Shown here: piece by piece, positions 24,904 to 32,583 of the stretch
Position numbering within the stretch: the stretch's first letter is position 1
Layout: the number at the start of each line of letters is the position of its first letter
Source of the DNA: JAVXGM01 sp036657395
GTDB lineage: Bacteria; Bacillota; Clostridia; Peptostreptococcales; Anaerovoracaceae
Assembly (NCBI GenBank): GCA_036657395.1
Contig: JAVXGM010000009.1
Location: 1-61,053 of the forward strand
Length of the DNA stretch: 61,053 nucleotides
Reading direction: 5' to 3'
Position numbers and translations under genes: made by a program
The notes under the pieces: model-generated
Databases searched by the model: none
What the model was told of the DNA's origin: nothing
Seen by the model: the letters and a program-made list of their open reading frames with translations, nothing else

Positions 24904-27570
24904 ATGGAAAAAACCATTGTCATCATTGACGGGAATAGCCTTATTAATCGTGCCTATTACGCAATGCAAAGACCAATGATTACTAAAGATGGCATATACA
25001 CTCAAGGGGTATACGGTTTTCTTAACATGTTTGAAAAAATCAAACGAGATTATGAGCCAGGATATATTGTAGTTACTTTTGACAAGAAGGCACCGACTTT
25101 CAGACATTTGGAATACAAGGAGTATAAGGCAGGGAGAAAAAAGATGCCTCCTGAGCTTGCCATGCAAATGCCTCTTATTAAAGAGGTTCTGGATGCCATG
25201 AATGTAAAGAGAGTAGAGATGGAAGGCTTTGAGGCTGATGATTTAATAGGCACTATTGCAAGAGCCGGTGAAGAGGCAGGATTTGAGCCTTTAATCATTA
25301 CAGGGGACAAGGATGAATTGCAGCTTGCCACAAAGATAACTAAGGTACTCATTACTAAGAAGGGTATATCTTCTTTTGACCTTTATGATGAAGATGCAAT
25401 GATTGAAAAATATGGTTTTACGCCGACACAATTTATTGATTACAAAGGGCTTATGGGAGATCAATCTGACAATATTCCTGGGATTCCAGGAGTAGGTGAG
25501 AAAACAGCTATGCAGCTTATGCTTGAATATGGCAGCGTGGAAAACCTAATTGCAAATGTGGACAAAATTTCCAAAGTAAAGCTTAAAGAAAAAATCGAAG
25601 AACATGCCCAGCTCGCCTTAATGAGTAAGCGACTTGCTACGATTAACACCCACGTGCCATTTGACATAGACTTTGATGAATACAAAAGTGAAGAGGCGAA
25701 CTTTGACCAATTAATTGATGTATATACTAAGCTGGAATTCAACAGTTTTCTTAGGAAGCTTGATAAGGGTGATGCACCTGTCTCTGCTCAGGTGAAGGAA
25801 ATGGACGTGGATTTTGACCAGGTGGAAAAGCAGATAATTGGAAATGTGGATCAGCTTAAATCCATGGAATTGCCAGATGAAGTGGTTATAAAGGTTCTCG
25901 GTGACAATAATCATGTGAATAAACCAGCCATTGACGGAATTTGCATTATGTCAACAAAGGTATTTTACTATATTTCTTGTGAAGAAGAAGGTATGTTAAA
26001 ACAAATTGTTGCAATCCTTAATGAAAAGGCGCCTAAACTTATCGGTCACCAACTTAAGGAAGATCTATATATGCTTATGATGAGTGGCTTAGAGAAAATA
26101 AACATTGGTTTTGACATTGCAATAGGCCAGTATGTACTAGAATCTAATCGAAGTAATTATGATTTAAAAACCTTAGCTTTTGAATATTTTCATAAAGAAA
26201 TTCCCAGTGAAAAGGAGTTTTTATCAGCCAATAGCCAAATGGATCTATTTGGTAATTCCTCAGAAAGTTACAGTGAATATGGGAAGCAGGTTTGTGTTGT
26301 AATTGCAAATTTAAAAAACGCTTTAGAAAAGAAAATCATAGAGGAAGACTTGGAGCAGATTATGTATCAAGTGGAACTTCCCCTTATTGAAGTCATGGCA
26401 TCTATGGAGGTTATCGGCGTTGCAGTAGACAAAAATGAACTTGAAAACCAAGGAAAAGATTTGACCAGTCAAATAGATATTTTGACCCAAAAAATCCATG
26501 AGCTTGCAGGGGAGGAATTCAATATAAATTCCCCTAAGCAATTAGGGCCAATCCTCTTTGAAAAATTAGGGCTTACGCCAGGAAAGAAGACGAAAACTGG
26601 ATATTCCACCAGCGCAGCCACCTTGGAAAAAATACAGGATGAAAATATGATTGTTCCCTTGATTTTGGAGTATCGTACTTTGACCAAGCTTAATGGAACA
26701 TATATTGAAGGGATGATTCCACTGATTAACGATGATAATAGAATCCATGCCCACTTCAACCAGACGGTAACTACAACTGGGCGAATCAGCTGCACTGAGC
26801 CAAACCTACAAAATATACCTATTCGCCAGGAATTTGGACGGAAAGTGCGAAAGGCCTTTGCTACTAGAGACCAGGGCAGCATTTTAATCGGAGCAGACTA
26901 TTCCCAGATTGAGCTTAGGGTTCTTGCCCACATGGCAGATGACCAGTTGCTCATTGACGCATTTAACAGAGGTGAGGATATTCACAAGCTGACAGCATCT
27001 AACGTGCTTTCCATTCCAGAAGATGAAATAACTATTGAACAAAGGAGCCGAGCAAAAGCTGTTAACTTTGGTGTAATTTATGGGATGAGTGCCTTTGGCC
27101 TTGCCACGGAACTTCACATTGGAAGAAAAGAGGCGGATGACTATATTAAGGCATACTTTGCTAAACACGTAGCTGTGAAACAGTTCATGGATCATCAGGT
27201 GGCTCTTTGCAAGGCAAAGGGCTATGTGACTACCATCATGGGGAGAAAACGGTACATTAGCGAAATTAACGCCTCTGGCTTCATGGTCAGACAGATGGGA
27301 GAACGCTTAGCAATGAATACACCTATTCAAGGAAGCGCTGCAGACATTATTAAAATTGCTATGGTTAAAGTATATAACCAGTTAAAGAGGGATAATCTAG
27401 AATCCCGGCTGATTCTTCAAGTTCATGATGAACTTATTATTGAAACTGTGAAAGGGGAGGAAGCTGCTGTGGAGAAGCTGCTTATTGATAATATGGAAAA
27501 TGCTGTAGAGCTTAAAGCTCAATTGATTGCCGACTTAAACAGTGGCACTACTTGGTATGGGCTTAAGTAA
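24904..27570 (+). CDS. polA: DNA polymerase I
   Basis: 888 residues. 5'-nuclease domain (about 1-290) with IIDGNSLINRAYY, EADDLIGT and GDQSDNIPGIPGVGEKTA. The central 3'-5' exonuclease region (about 300-470) lacks the first Asp-x-Glu motif (it reads IDGICIMST), so proofreading is probably lost, as in other low-GC Gram-positive Pol I proteins. C-terminal polymerase domain with GADYSQIELRVLAHMA, RSRAKAVNFGVIYG and QVHDELIIE. Start is the ATG behind GAGGAGAAAATT; an earlier in-frame start overlaps panC. Roles are Okazaki primer removal and repair. Confidence 0.97.
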   Translation: MEKTIVIIDGNSLINRAYYAMQRPMITKDGIYTQGVYGFLNMFEKIKRDYEPGYIVVTFDKKAPTFRHLEYKEYKAGRKKMPPELAMQMPLIKEVLDAMNVKRVEMEGFEADDLIGTIARAGEEAGFEPLIITGDKDELQLATKITKVLITKKGISSFDLYDEDAMIEKYGFTPTQFIDYKGLMGDQSDNIPGIPGVGEKTAMQLMLEYGSVENLIANVDKISKVKLKEKIEEHAQLALMSKRLATINTHVPFDIDFDEYKSEEANFDQLIDVYTKLEFNSFLRKLDKGDAPVSAQVKEMDVDFDQVEKQIIGNVDQLKSMELPDEVVIKVLGDNNHVNKPAIDGICIMSTKVFYYISCEEEGMLKQIVAILNEKAPKLIGHQLKEDLYMLMMSGLEKINIGFDIAIGQYVLESNRSNYDLKTLAFEYFHKEIPSEKEFLSANSQMDLFGNSSESYSEYGKQVCVVIANLKNALEKKIIEEDLEQIMYQVELPLIEVMASMEVIGVAVDKNELENQGKDLTSQIDILTQKIHELAGEEFNINSPKQLGPILFEKLGLTPGKKTKTGYSTSAATLEKIQDENMIVPLILEYRTLTKLNGTYIEGMIPLINDDNRIHAHFNQTVTTTGRISCTEPNLQNIPIRQEFGRKVRKAFATRDQGSILIGADYSQIELRVLAHMADDQLLIDAFNRGEDIHKLTASNVLSIPEDEITIEQRSRAKAVNFGVIYGMSAFGLATELHIGRKEADDYIKAYFAKHVAVKQFMDHQVALCKAKGYVTTIMGRKRYISEINASGFMVRQMGERLAMNTPIQGSAADIIKIAMVKVYNQLKRDNLESRLILQVHDELIIETVKGEEAAVEKLLIDNMENAVELKAQLIADLNSGTTWYGLK

Positions 27571-27571
27571 G

Positions 27572-28153
27572 ATGAAGGTAATTGGATTGACAGGTGGGAT
27601 AGGCACGGGAAAGTCGGTGGCTTCTTCCTATCTAGAGAAAAAAGGATATAAAGTTATTGATGCCGACAAAGTGGCAAGAGAAGTTGTTAAAGATGGGTCT
27701 CCATTACTTAAGGTTCTCGTTGACACTTTTGGTCCTAAGATAATCAAAGGAGATGGTTCATTGGATCGGAAAGCCTTGGGTGAATTAGCCTTTTCTTCTG
27801 CTGAGAAAAATAAGCGTTTAAATCAGATAATGCATAAGGCGATAATTGATGTGATTAGGGAAAAGATAAAGTACTATGAAAAAGAGGATCCAAATCAGGT
27901 GGTTTTCCTTGATGCGGCACTTCTCTTTGAGACTGGCCTTGAAAGGGATTGCAACCAAATTTGGCTTCTTTGCGTAGACCTAGAGACTAGGCTAGGGCGC
28001 ATCTGCCAGCGAGATGGTCTTAGCAAAAATCAAGTGATGGCCAGAATTAACAGTCAAATGCCACAGAAAGAAAAAGAAGCCAAGTCAGATTTGCTAATTG
28101 ACAACTCGGCCACTCCAGAAATGCTTTATAAACAGTTAGATAAGCTGATATAG
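27572..28153 (+). CDS. coaE: Dephospho-CoA kinase
   Basis: 193 residues; last step of CoA synthesis. P-loop LTGGIGTGKS, DADKVAREV, FLDAALLFETG and RICQRDGLS. ATG one base after the polA stop, with no good ribosome site, implying coupled translation. Grouping with panG-panB-panC places both ends of the CoA pathway in one run of genes. Confidence 0.95.
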   Translation: MKVIGLTGGIGTGKSVASSYLEKKGYKVIDADKVAREVVKDGSPLLKVLVDTFGPKIIKGDGSLDRKALGELAFSSAEKNKRLNQIMHKAIIDVIREKIKYYEKEDPNQVVFLDAALLFETGLERDCNQIWLLCVDLETRLGRICQRDGLSKNQVMARINSQMPQKEKEAKSDLLIDNSATPEMLYKQLDKLI

Positions 28154-28186
28154 AAAAGGTTATTTTGCTAAATCCGTAATTATCCC

Positions 28187-28215
28187 TTTACAAACTTGTT
28201 AAAACATCATAAAAT
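28187..28215 (+). promoter_or_regulatory. Promoter of tRNA-Leu
   Basis: TTTACA (28187-28192), 17-nt spacer, TAAAAT (28210-28215), 22 nt ahead of the tRNA 5' end. Confidence 0.65.
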
Positions 28216-28237
28216 AATTGAGTTAGAAAAATTATGT

Positions 28238-28319
28238 GCGGCCGTGGCGGAATGGCAGACGCGCACGGTTGAGGGCCGTGTGAGCAATCGTATGGGTTCA
28301 AGTCCCATCGGCCGCACCA
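28238..28319 (+). tRNA. tRNA-Leu (anticodon GAG)
   Basis: 82-nt class II tRNA. The acceptor stem GCGGCCG pairs with CGGCCGC, followed by discriminator A and encoded CCA. Anticodon stem CACGG/CCGTG holds the loop TTGAGGG, anticodon GAG reading CUC/CUU. A long variable arm and the T-loop GGTTCAAGTCC are present. Immediately followed by a strong terminator. Confidence 0.97.
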
Positions 28320-28325
28320 AGAATT

Positions 28326-28356
28326 GAAACGTTGAAATTTCAACGTTTCTTTTTTA
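28326..28356 (+). terminator. Intrinsic terminator of tRNA-Leu
   Basis: A perfect 24-nt palindrome, left arm GAAACGTTGAAA, right arm TTTCAACGTTTC (28326-28349), followed by seven T residues. Confidence 0.92.
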
Positions 28357-28402
28357 ATCTAAGATATGGTACAATAAAAGTAATTTTGTTGGAGGTGGAG
28401 CA

Positions 28403-29077
28403 ATGCGAGTTCTTGTTGTTGAAGATGAGGGGAAATTAAACGAACTGATTACCAAGAGGCTTAAGCTTGAAAATTACACCGTAGATTCTTGTATGGATGG
28501 AAATGATGCGTTAGATTTCATAAAGTGTGCAGAATATGATGCCATAGTCCTAGACATTATGTTGCCGGGAATCGATGGTCTTCAGGTTTTGAAACAGCTT
28601 CGTGGTAAAAAAGACACAACACCAGTCTTGCTCCTTACTGCTCGTGATAGCATTGAGAATAAGGTTGAAGGCTTAGATGCTGGGGCAGATGATTACCTTG
28701 TTAAACCCTTTGCATTTGATGAGCTACTAGCTCGTATTCGTGTTATGATGCGAAAAAAATCCAATAGTGTAAGCAATGTCTTTAAACTTGCAGATCTGAC
28801 CGTTGACTGCGATTCTAGAACAGTGACTCGTGGAAAGATTTTGATTTCTCTTGCCAGTAAGGAATTTGCCATCTTGGAATACATGATCCGAAACAGTGGC
28901 ACGGTTCTTTCAAGAGAGAAAATTAGCAACCATATTTGGAACTATGATTACCAGGGTGGCTCCAATGTAGTTGATGTATACATACGTTATTTGAGAAAAA
29001 AGATTGATGAAGATTTTACCCCTAAACTTATACAAACAGTGAGAGGGGCAGGATATGTACTTAGGGTGGCAAAATGA
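28403..29077 (+). CDS. OmpR-family response regulator
   Basis: 224 residues. Receiver domain (about 1-115) with acidic pocket VEDEG, phospho-acceptor Asp in VLDIMLPGIDG (Asp51), Thr in LLLTARD and Lys in YLVKPF; C-terminal winged-helix DNA-binding domain with VVDVYIRYLRKKID and RGAGYVL. Start ATG after GGAGGTGG; an extended -10 (TGGTACAAT, ending 28375) lies upstream. Overlaps the histidine kinase gene by 4 nt. A likely target is the PepSY gene at 30541, whose promoter carries direct repeats. Confidence 0.95.
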   Translation: MRVLVVEDEGKLNELITKRLKLENYTVDSCMDGNDALDFIKCAEYDAIVLDIMLPGIDGLQVLKQLRGKKDTTPVLLLTARDSIENKVEGLDAGADDYLVKPFAFDELLARIRVMMRKKSNSVSNVFKLADLTVDCDSRTVTRGKILISLASKEFAILEYMIRNSGTVLSREKISNHIWNYDYQGGSNVVDVYIRYLRKKIDEDFTPKLIQTVRGAGYVLRVAK

Positions 29078-30429
29078 GACGTTTGTCAATAAAATTTCGA
29101 GTTACACTTTGGTACACAGCCCTTATGACAATTCTTGTGGTAGGAATCCTAATATTCCTCTTTTTTGTAGGGGAGAAGGTTGTTCTGACAGGTTCAGAGG
29201 GGGAGCTGATCAACACAGTTAAAAACAGCAGTGATGATATCGACTATGATGAAGGACAGGTTGAAATAGATGAGGATTTGAATTTTTTTGCAGATGGCGC
29301 ATATATATCCATATATGATAACAGTGGAAAACTTCTCTATGGTCAGGTTCCACCCAAATTTAAGGATAATGCCGGATTTATAAATGGTAAAATTCAAAAT
29401 GTAGGCTCTGGAGAAAACAAATGGCAGGTGTATGATATGAAATACGGTGAATCCCATTATGGCAATGTTTGGATCCGAGGTATTATATCCTCTGATATGA
29501 CAAGCAATGCATTTGATACCATGCTTAAGTTGGCATTTATTTCTTTTCCATTTCTCATAATTCTATGTGCCCTAGGTGGATACTTTATTACCAATCGTGC
29601 CTTTGCACCTGTCAGGCAGATTACTCAATCAGCAGAAAATATTGGAACTGGCAAGGATCTTAATGGGAGGATAAACCTTGGTGAAGGTAAGGATGAAATA
29701 TATATACTGGCAAATACATTTGATGGAATGTTTGACCGATTGCAAGCCTCATTTGACAAAGAAAAACAGTTTACTTCAGATGCCTCTCACGAGCTTAGAA
29801 CTCCTACATCTGTGATTATTTCACAGTGTGAATATGCTCTAGAAAATTCAACTTCCCTTGATGAAACCAAAGAGGCCTTAAATACAGTTTTAAATCAAGC
29901 TCAAAAAATGTCTGCTCTTATTGGGCAACTTCTAACCCTTGCAAGGGCTGATCAGGGGAAGACAAAACTACAGATAGAGGCTTTTAATTTCAGCGAACTT
30001 GTTGATATGGTTGCTGACCAACTAGAAGAAAGCGCTAATGCCAAAAATATATCCATAGAGAAAGACATCAAACCGGATTTGCTTATAAGAGGGGATCAAA
30101 CTATGCTTATGCGTATGCTGTTAAACCTTATGGAAAACGGCATAAAATATGGCAAGACAGGTGGTAATTTAACAGTTTTCCTTGACCAAAATGAAAAAGG
30201 AATCATTGGATTTGTCCGTGATGATGGTATTGGTATTGGTAAAGAACAGTTGCCGAAAATCTGGGAACGCTTTTATCAAGTGGATACAGCAAGAGCATCT
30301 ATCTCTGGAGGAATTGGTCTGGGGCTGTCCTTGGTCAAATATATTGTAGAGGCTCATAATGGTCAGGTATCAGTAGAAAGTGTACTTGATAAAGGAACTA
30401 CTTTCACATTTTTTCTTCCAACAAAATAA
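29074..30429 (+). CDS. Sensor histidine kinase
   Basis: 451 residues. TM1 at about 10-33, extracytoplasmic sensor at about 34-148, TM2 at about 150-172, HAMP to about 225, then HisKA with phospho-acceptor His in SDASHELRTPTSV. HATPase domain has the N box LNLMENGIKYG, G1 DDGIGIG, F box ERFYQVD and G2 GGIGLGLSLV. Partner of the preceding response regulator (ATGA overlap). Signal unknown. Confidence 0.95.
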   Translation: MRRLSIKFRVTLWYTALMTILVVGILIFLFFVGEKVVLTGSEGELINTVKNSSDDIDYDEGQVEIDEDLNFFADGAYISIYDNSGKLLYGQVPPKFKDNAGFINGKIQNVGSGENKWQVYDMKYGESHYGNVWIRGIISSDMTSNAFDTMLKLAFISFPFLIILCALGGYFITNRAFAPVRQITQSAENIGTGKDLNGRINLGEGKDEIYILANTFDGMFDRLQASFDKEKQFTSDASHELRTPTSVIISQCEYALENSTSLDETKEALNTVLNQAQKMSALIGQLLTLARADQGKTKLQIEAFNFSELVDMVADQLEESANAKNISIEKDIKPDLLIRGDQTMLMRMLLNLMENGIKYGKTGGNLTVFLDQNEKGIIGFVRDDGIGIGKEQLPKIWERFYQVDTARASISGGIGLGLSLVKYIVEAHNGQVSVESVLDKGTTFTFFLPTK

Positions 30430-30452
30430 ATTAAAATAAAGTTTTGCCTTTT

Positions 30453-30491
30453 TTAATCTTTAATGTAGGCTTAATCTTTACTAGATATAAT
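30453..30491 (+). promoter_or_regulatory. PepSY gene promoter with response-regulator-like direct repeats
   Basis: A 10-mer TTAATCTTTA occurs at 30453-30462 and 30471-30480. Within it, heptads TTAATGT (30460) and TTAATCT (30471) are 11 nt apart, the phasing of PhoB/OmpR-family binding sites. A TATAAT -10 follows at 30486-30491 with no good -35, as expected for an activated promoter. Confidence 0.6.
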
Positions 30492-30540
30492 GGTCACATA
30501 GTAAAAAAGAATTTTTAAAAATAGAGAGGGGAACAACGAT

Positions 30541-30936
30541 ATGAAGAAGAGAAGAATAGTATTAATACTTGCAGCTACAGCCTTGAGCATTTCACTTATT
30601 GGAGGTAGCGTATTTGCAGCTACAGTGCCTACTAACCTTCACAATGCCTCAGATGCAGTAACATCTAGCACTCCAAAGGTGGAGAAGAAAAAACCATCCA
30701 AAGGGCATTACATTGGAAAAACAAAAGCAAAAAAAATTGCACTCAAAGATGCAAAAATATCTGCTTCATCGGCTAAAGCTTTAAAAGTAAAGTTAGAAAA
30801 GGATGATGGATATGCATTATACGAAGTTGAATTCCGCAAAGGTGCCAAAGAATATGACTATGAAGTAAAGGCAACAAGTGGGAAAATATTAGACCGTGAT
30901 GTGGAAAGATATAACCCAGGTCGCCCTTCTAATTAA
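30541..30936 (+). CDS. Secreted PepSY-domain protein
   Basis: 131 residues. Signal peptide of about 27 residues (basic KKRR start, hydrophobic core, SVFAA cleavage region), a Lys-rich linker, then one PepSY domain (about 55-125) with GKTKAKKIALKDAKIS and LYEVEFRKGAKEYDYEVKATSGKILD. PepSY modules inhibit or modulate proteases and often sit next to two-component systems. It is 111 bp after the kinase gene behind a promoter with direct repeats, suggesting that it is the system's output or feedback element. Confidence 0.85.
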   Translation: MKKRRIVLILAATALSISLIGGSVFAATVPTNLHNASDAVTSSTPKVEKKKPSKGHYIGKTKAKKIALKDAKISASSAKALKVKLEKDDGYALYEVEFRKGAKEYDYEVKATSGKILDRDVERYNPGRPSN

Positions 30937-30964
30937 CAATTAGTAATTCCCAAAAATTAACATG

Positions 30965-31049
30965 AAAAAAAGAGACGCTATTAGCAAGATGAACCAACAT
31001 CCCAATCGTTAGACTTTTGGGGGTCGGTCCACAATAACGTCTCTTTTTT
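30965..31049. terminator. Bidirectional terminator interrupted by palindromic repeat copy 2
   Basis: Outer arms AAAAAGAGACGCTATT (ending 30982) and AATAACGTCTCTTTTT (starting 31033) pair with a single C-A mismatch and have A-run/T-run flanks on the two sides, suiting the converging PepSY and L,D-transpeptidase genes. The repeat sits in the loop. Confidence 0.8.
30990..31031. repeat. Palindromic repeat copy 2 (inverted, shortened)
   Basis: 42-bp copy in the opposite orientation to copies 1, 3 and 4: it begins TGAACCAACATCCCAATCGT and ends TTTTGGGGGTCGGTCCA. Relative to the reverse complement of copy 3 it lacks about 12 internal bases, the inner hairpin. A CAA is found at 30985 and at 31032, a possible eroded target duplication. 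Confidence 0.75.
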
Positions 31050-31070
31050 AATACTTAATATATGTGTCTA

Positions 31071-32462
31071 TTAGTTATGTACAATTATTGGATACTGAGA
31101 GGAAACAGCAGCAAATACTTTTGCTGCAGCGGCAGGAGGCATGTTTACACAACCATGACTGCCGTTGCCTCGATAAATCGACCCACCAAAAGCATTTCTC
31201 CAAGGGGCATCGTGAAGACCATAATTTCCGTAAAATGGCATCCAGTATGAAACAGGACTTTCATAGGTGGTTCCGTCAACATTTGAACCTCGCAAAGTGG
31301 AGTTACGTTCCTTGTAAGTTAAGCCAAACACACCAGTAGGGGTAATGGTTCCAGTAGTCACATCTCCAGTTACAACAGGGGTTTCAACAATAAGCTTGCC
31401 ATTCTTGTAACACCATACTTTCTGTTGTGAGATAGACAATTCCACATAAGAATCATCAATGTCCACACTGTAATTTTCCCATGCCTTTTGTGCATATACA
31501 GGCTCCCTAGTAATATCCTTTTGGTTCTTGATGTCTTTAGAAAGCTTAGCGGCTTCCTTTTCTTGATCTATCATGTATCCATAGTCTCCACCAGATATAG
31601 TAAAACTGTTTCCACTTAAGGAATTAATTTGGCGAGAGATTCCAATTGTATTGTATGTAGCAGCTAGAGTAGCTACATATTTAGCAACTGCTTTTTTCTT
31701 TGTGGTGAGTTTTTTGTCCTTGATGATAATCATCTTACCAAGTTCAGCTGGAGTGATAGGGACTTCCTTATCACCAAACTTATAGACCAACTCTAACTTT
31801 AGATATTCCTTGTAATCTTCCTTTTGTTGTAATATTTCTTCACTGTTAGCTGTAAGTGTAGGCTGAGTATAGAAGTCTTTTTCCACGTAGTCCATGGTAA
31901 AAACGTTAGTTGAAATATCATTGAGTGTGGCTTTGCCCACAGCATTGTAGTCTACATTAGTGCCGTATACCTCTGGAACGATATCAAAGTCTTTAGAAGA
32001 CAAATCTACATAGGCATTTTTTGTCTTTTTAGGATTGTGTTGTTTCAAAAAAGCTAGATCCTTAATTTGCTTTTTAAATTTTTTCGTGGTGTTTTCCACT
32101 GTCATGTTCACCTTGGCATTAAATTTCATGCCAAATACATGATTTGCAGCAGAGCCAATAAAGTGATGCTGCTTAAGCTGATTTAATTCATTGTCAATAG
32201 GGTACACAAAATCAAAGCCTGAAATTTGACCCACTTTTTTGTCGTTAATGGTAAAGGTGAAGGTTTTCTTGTTCCAAGCCTTTGTAAGCTTTTCCTTTGC
32301 TTCTTTAGTTGTTAAACCTGAACAGTTTATATTATTAATATAAGTGTTTTTCCCAAATGTATCTGTGGAATAGACATTTTTTTCTAGATATTTCCAAGAT
32401 GCAAAACCTAGTATACCAATAAGTAAGACGATAGAAATTATTATTAAACTTGTTTTTTTCAT
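31071..32462 (-). CDS. L,D-transpeptidase (YkuD) with VanW/PG-binding-like domain
   Basis: 463 residues. N-terminal signal anchor (about 5-24), then an extracytoplasmic PG_binding_4-like region (about 40-330) and a C-terminal YkuD domain (about 340-463) with WMPFYGNYGLHDAPWR and the catalytic Cys in SHGCVNMPP. The enzyme forms 3-3 cross-links between meso-diaminopimelate residues or attaches wall proteins. Start ATG at the end of a Lys-rich signal anchor. Length is usual for clostridial Ldt proteins. Confidence 0.93.
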   Translation of the reverse strand: MKKTSLIIISIVLLIGILGFASWKYLEKNVYSTDTFGKNTYINNINCSGLTTKEAKEKLTKAWNKKTFTFTINDKKVGQISGFDFVYPIDNELNQLKQHHFIGSAANHVFGMKFNAKVNMTVENTTKKFKKQIKDLAFLKQHNPKKTKNAYVDLSSKDFDIVPEVYGTNVDYNAVGKATLNDISTNVFTMDYVEKDFYTQPTLTANSEEILQQKEDYKEYLKLELVYKFGDKEVPITPAELGKMIIIKDKKLTTKKKAVAKYVATLAATYNTIGISRQINSLSGNSFTISGGDYGYMIDQEKEAAKLSKDIKNQKDITREPVYAQKAWENYSVDIDDSYVELSISQQKVWCYKNGKLIVETPVVTGDVTTGTITPTGVFGLTYKERNSTLRGSNVDGTTYESPVSYWMPFYGNYGLHDAPWRNAFGGSIYRGNGSHGCVNMPPAAAAKVFAAVSSQYPIIVHN

Positions 32463-32583
32463 TATATTTACCTCATATACTTAACTATTTTATAGCATTT
32501 ACACGTTTTTTGAAAGAGAAATTTTGCGTTTTATGTTAGAATATGTTACATAGCTTAAAAAAAAGAGGATTTGGAGAGAATAT

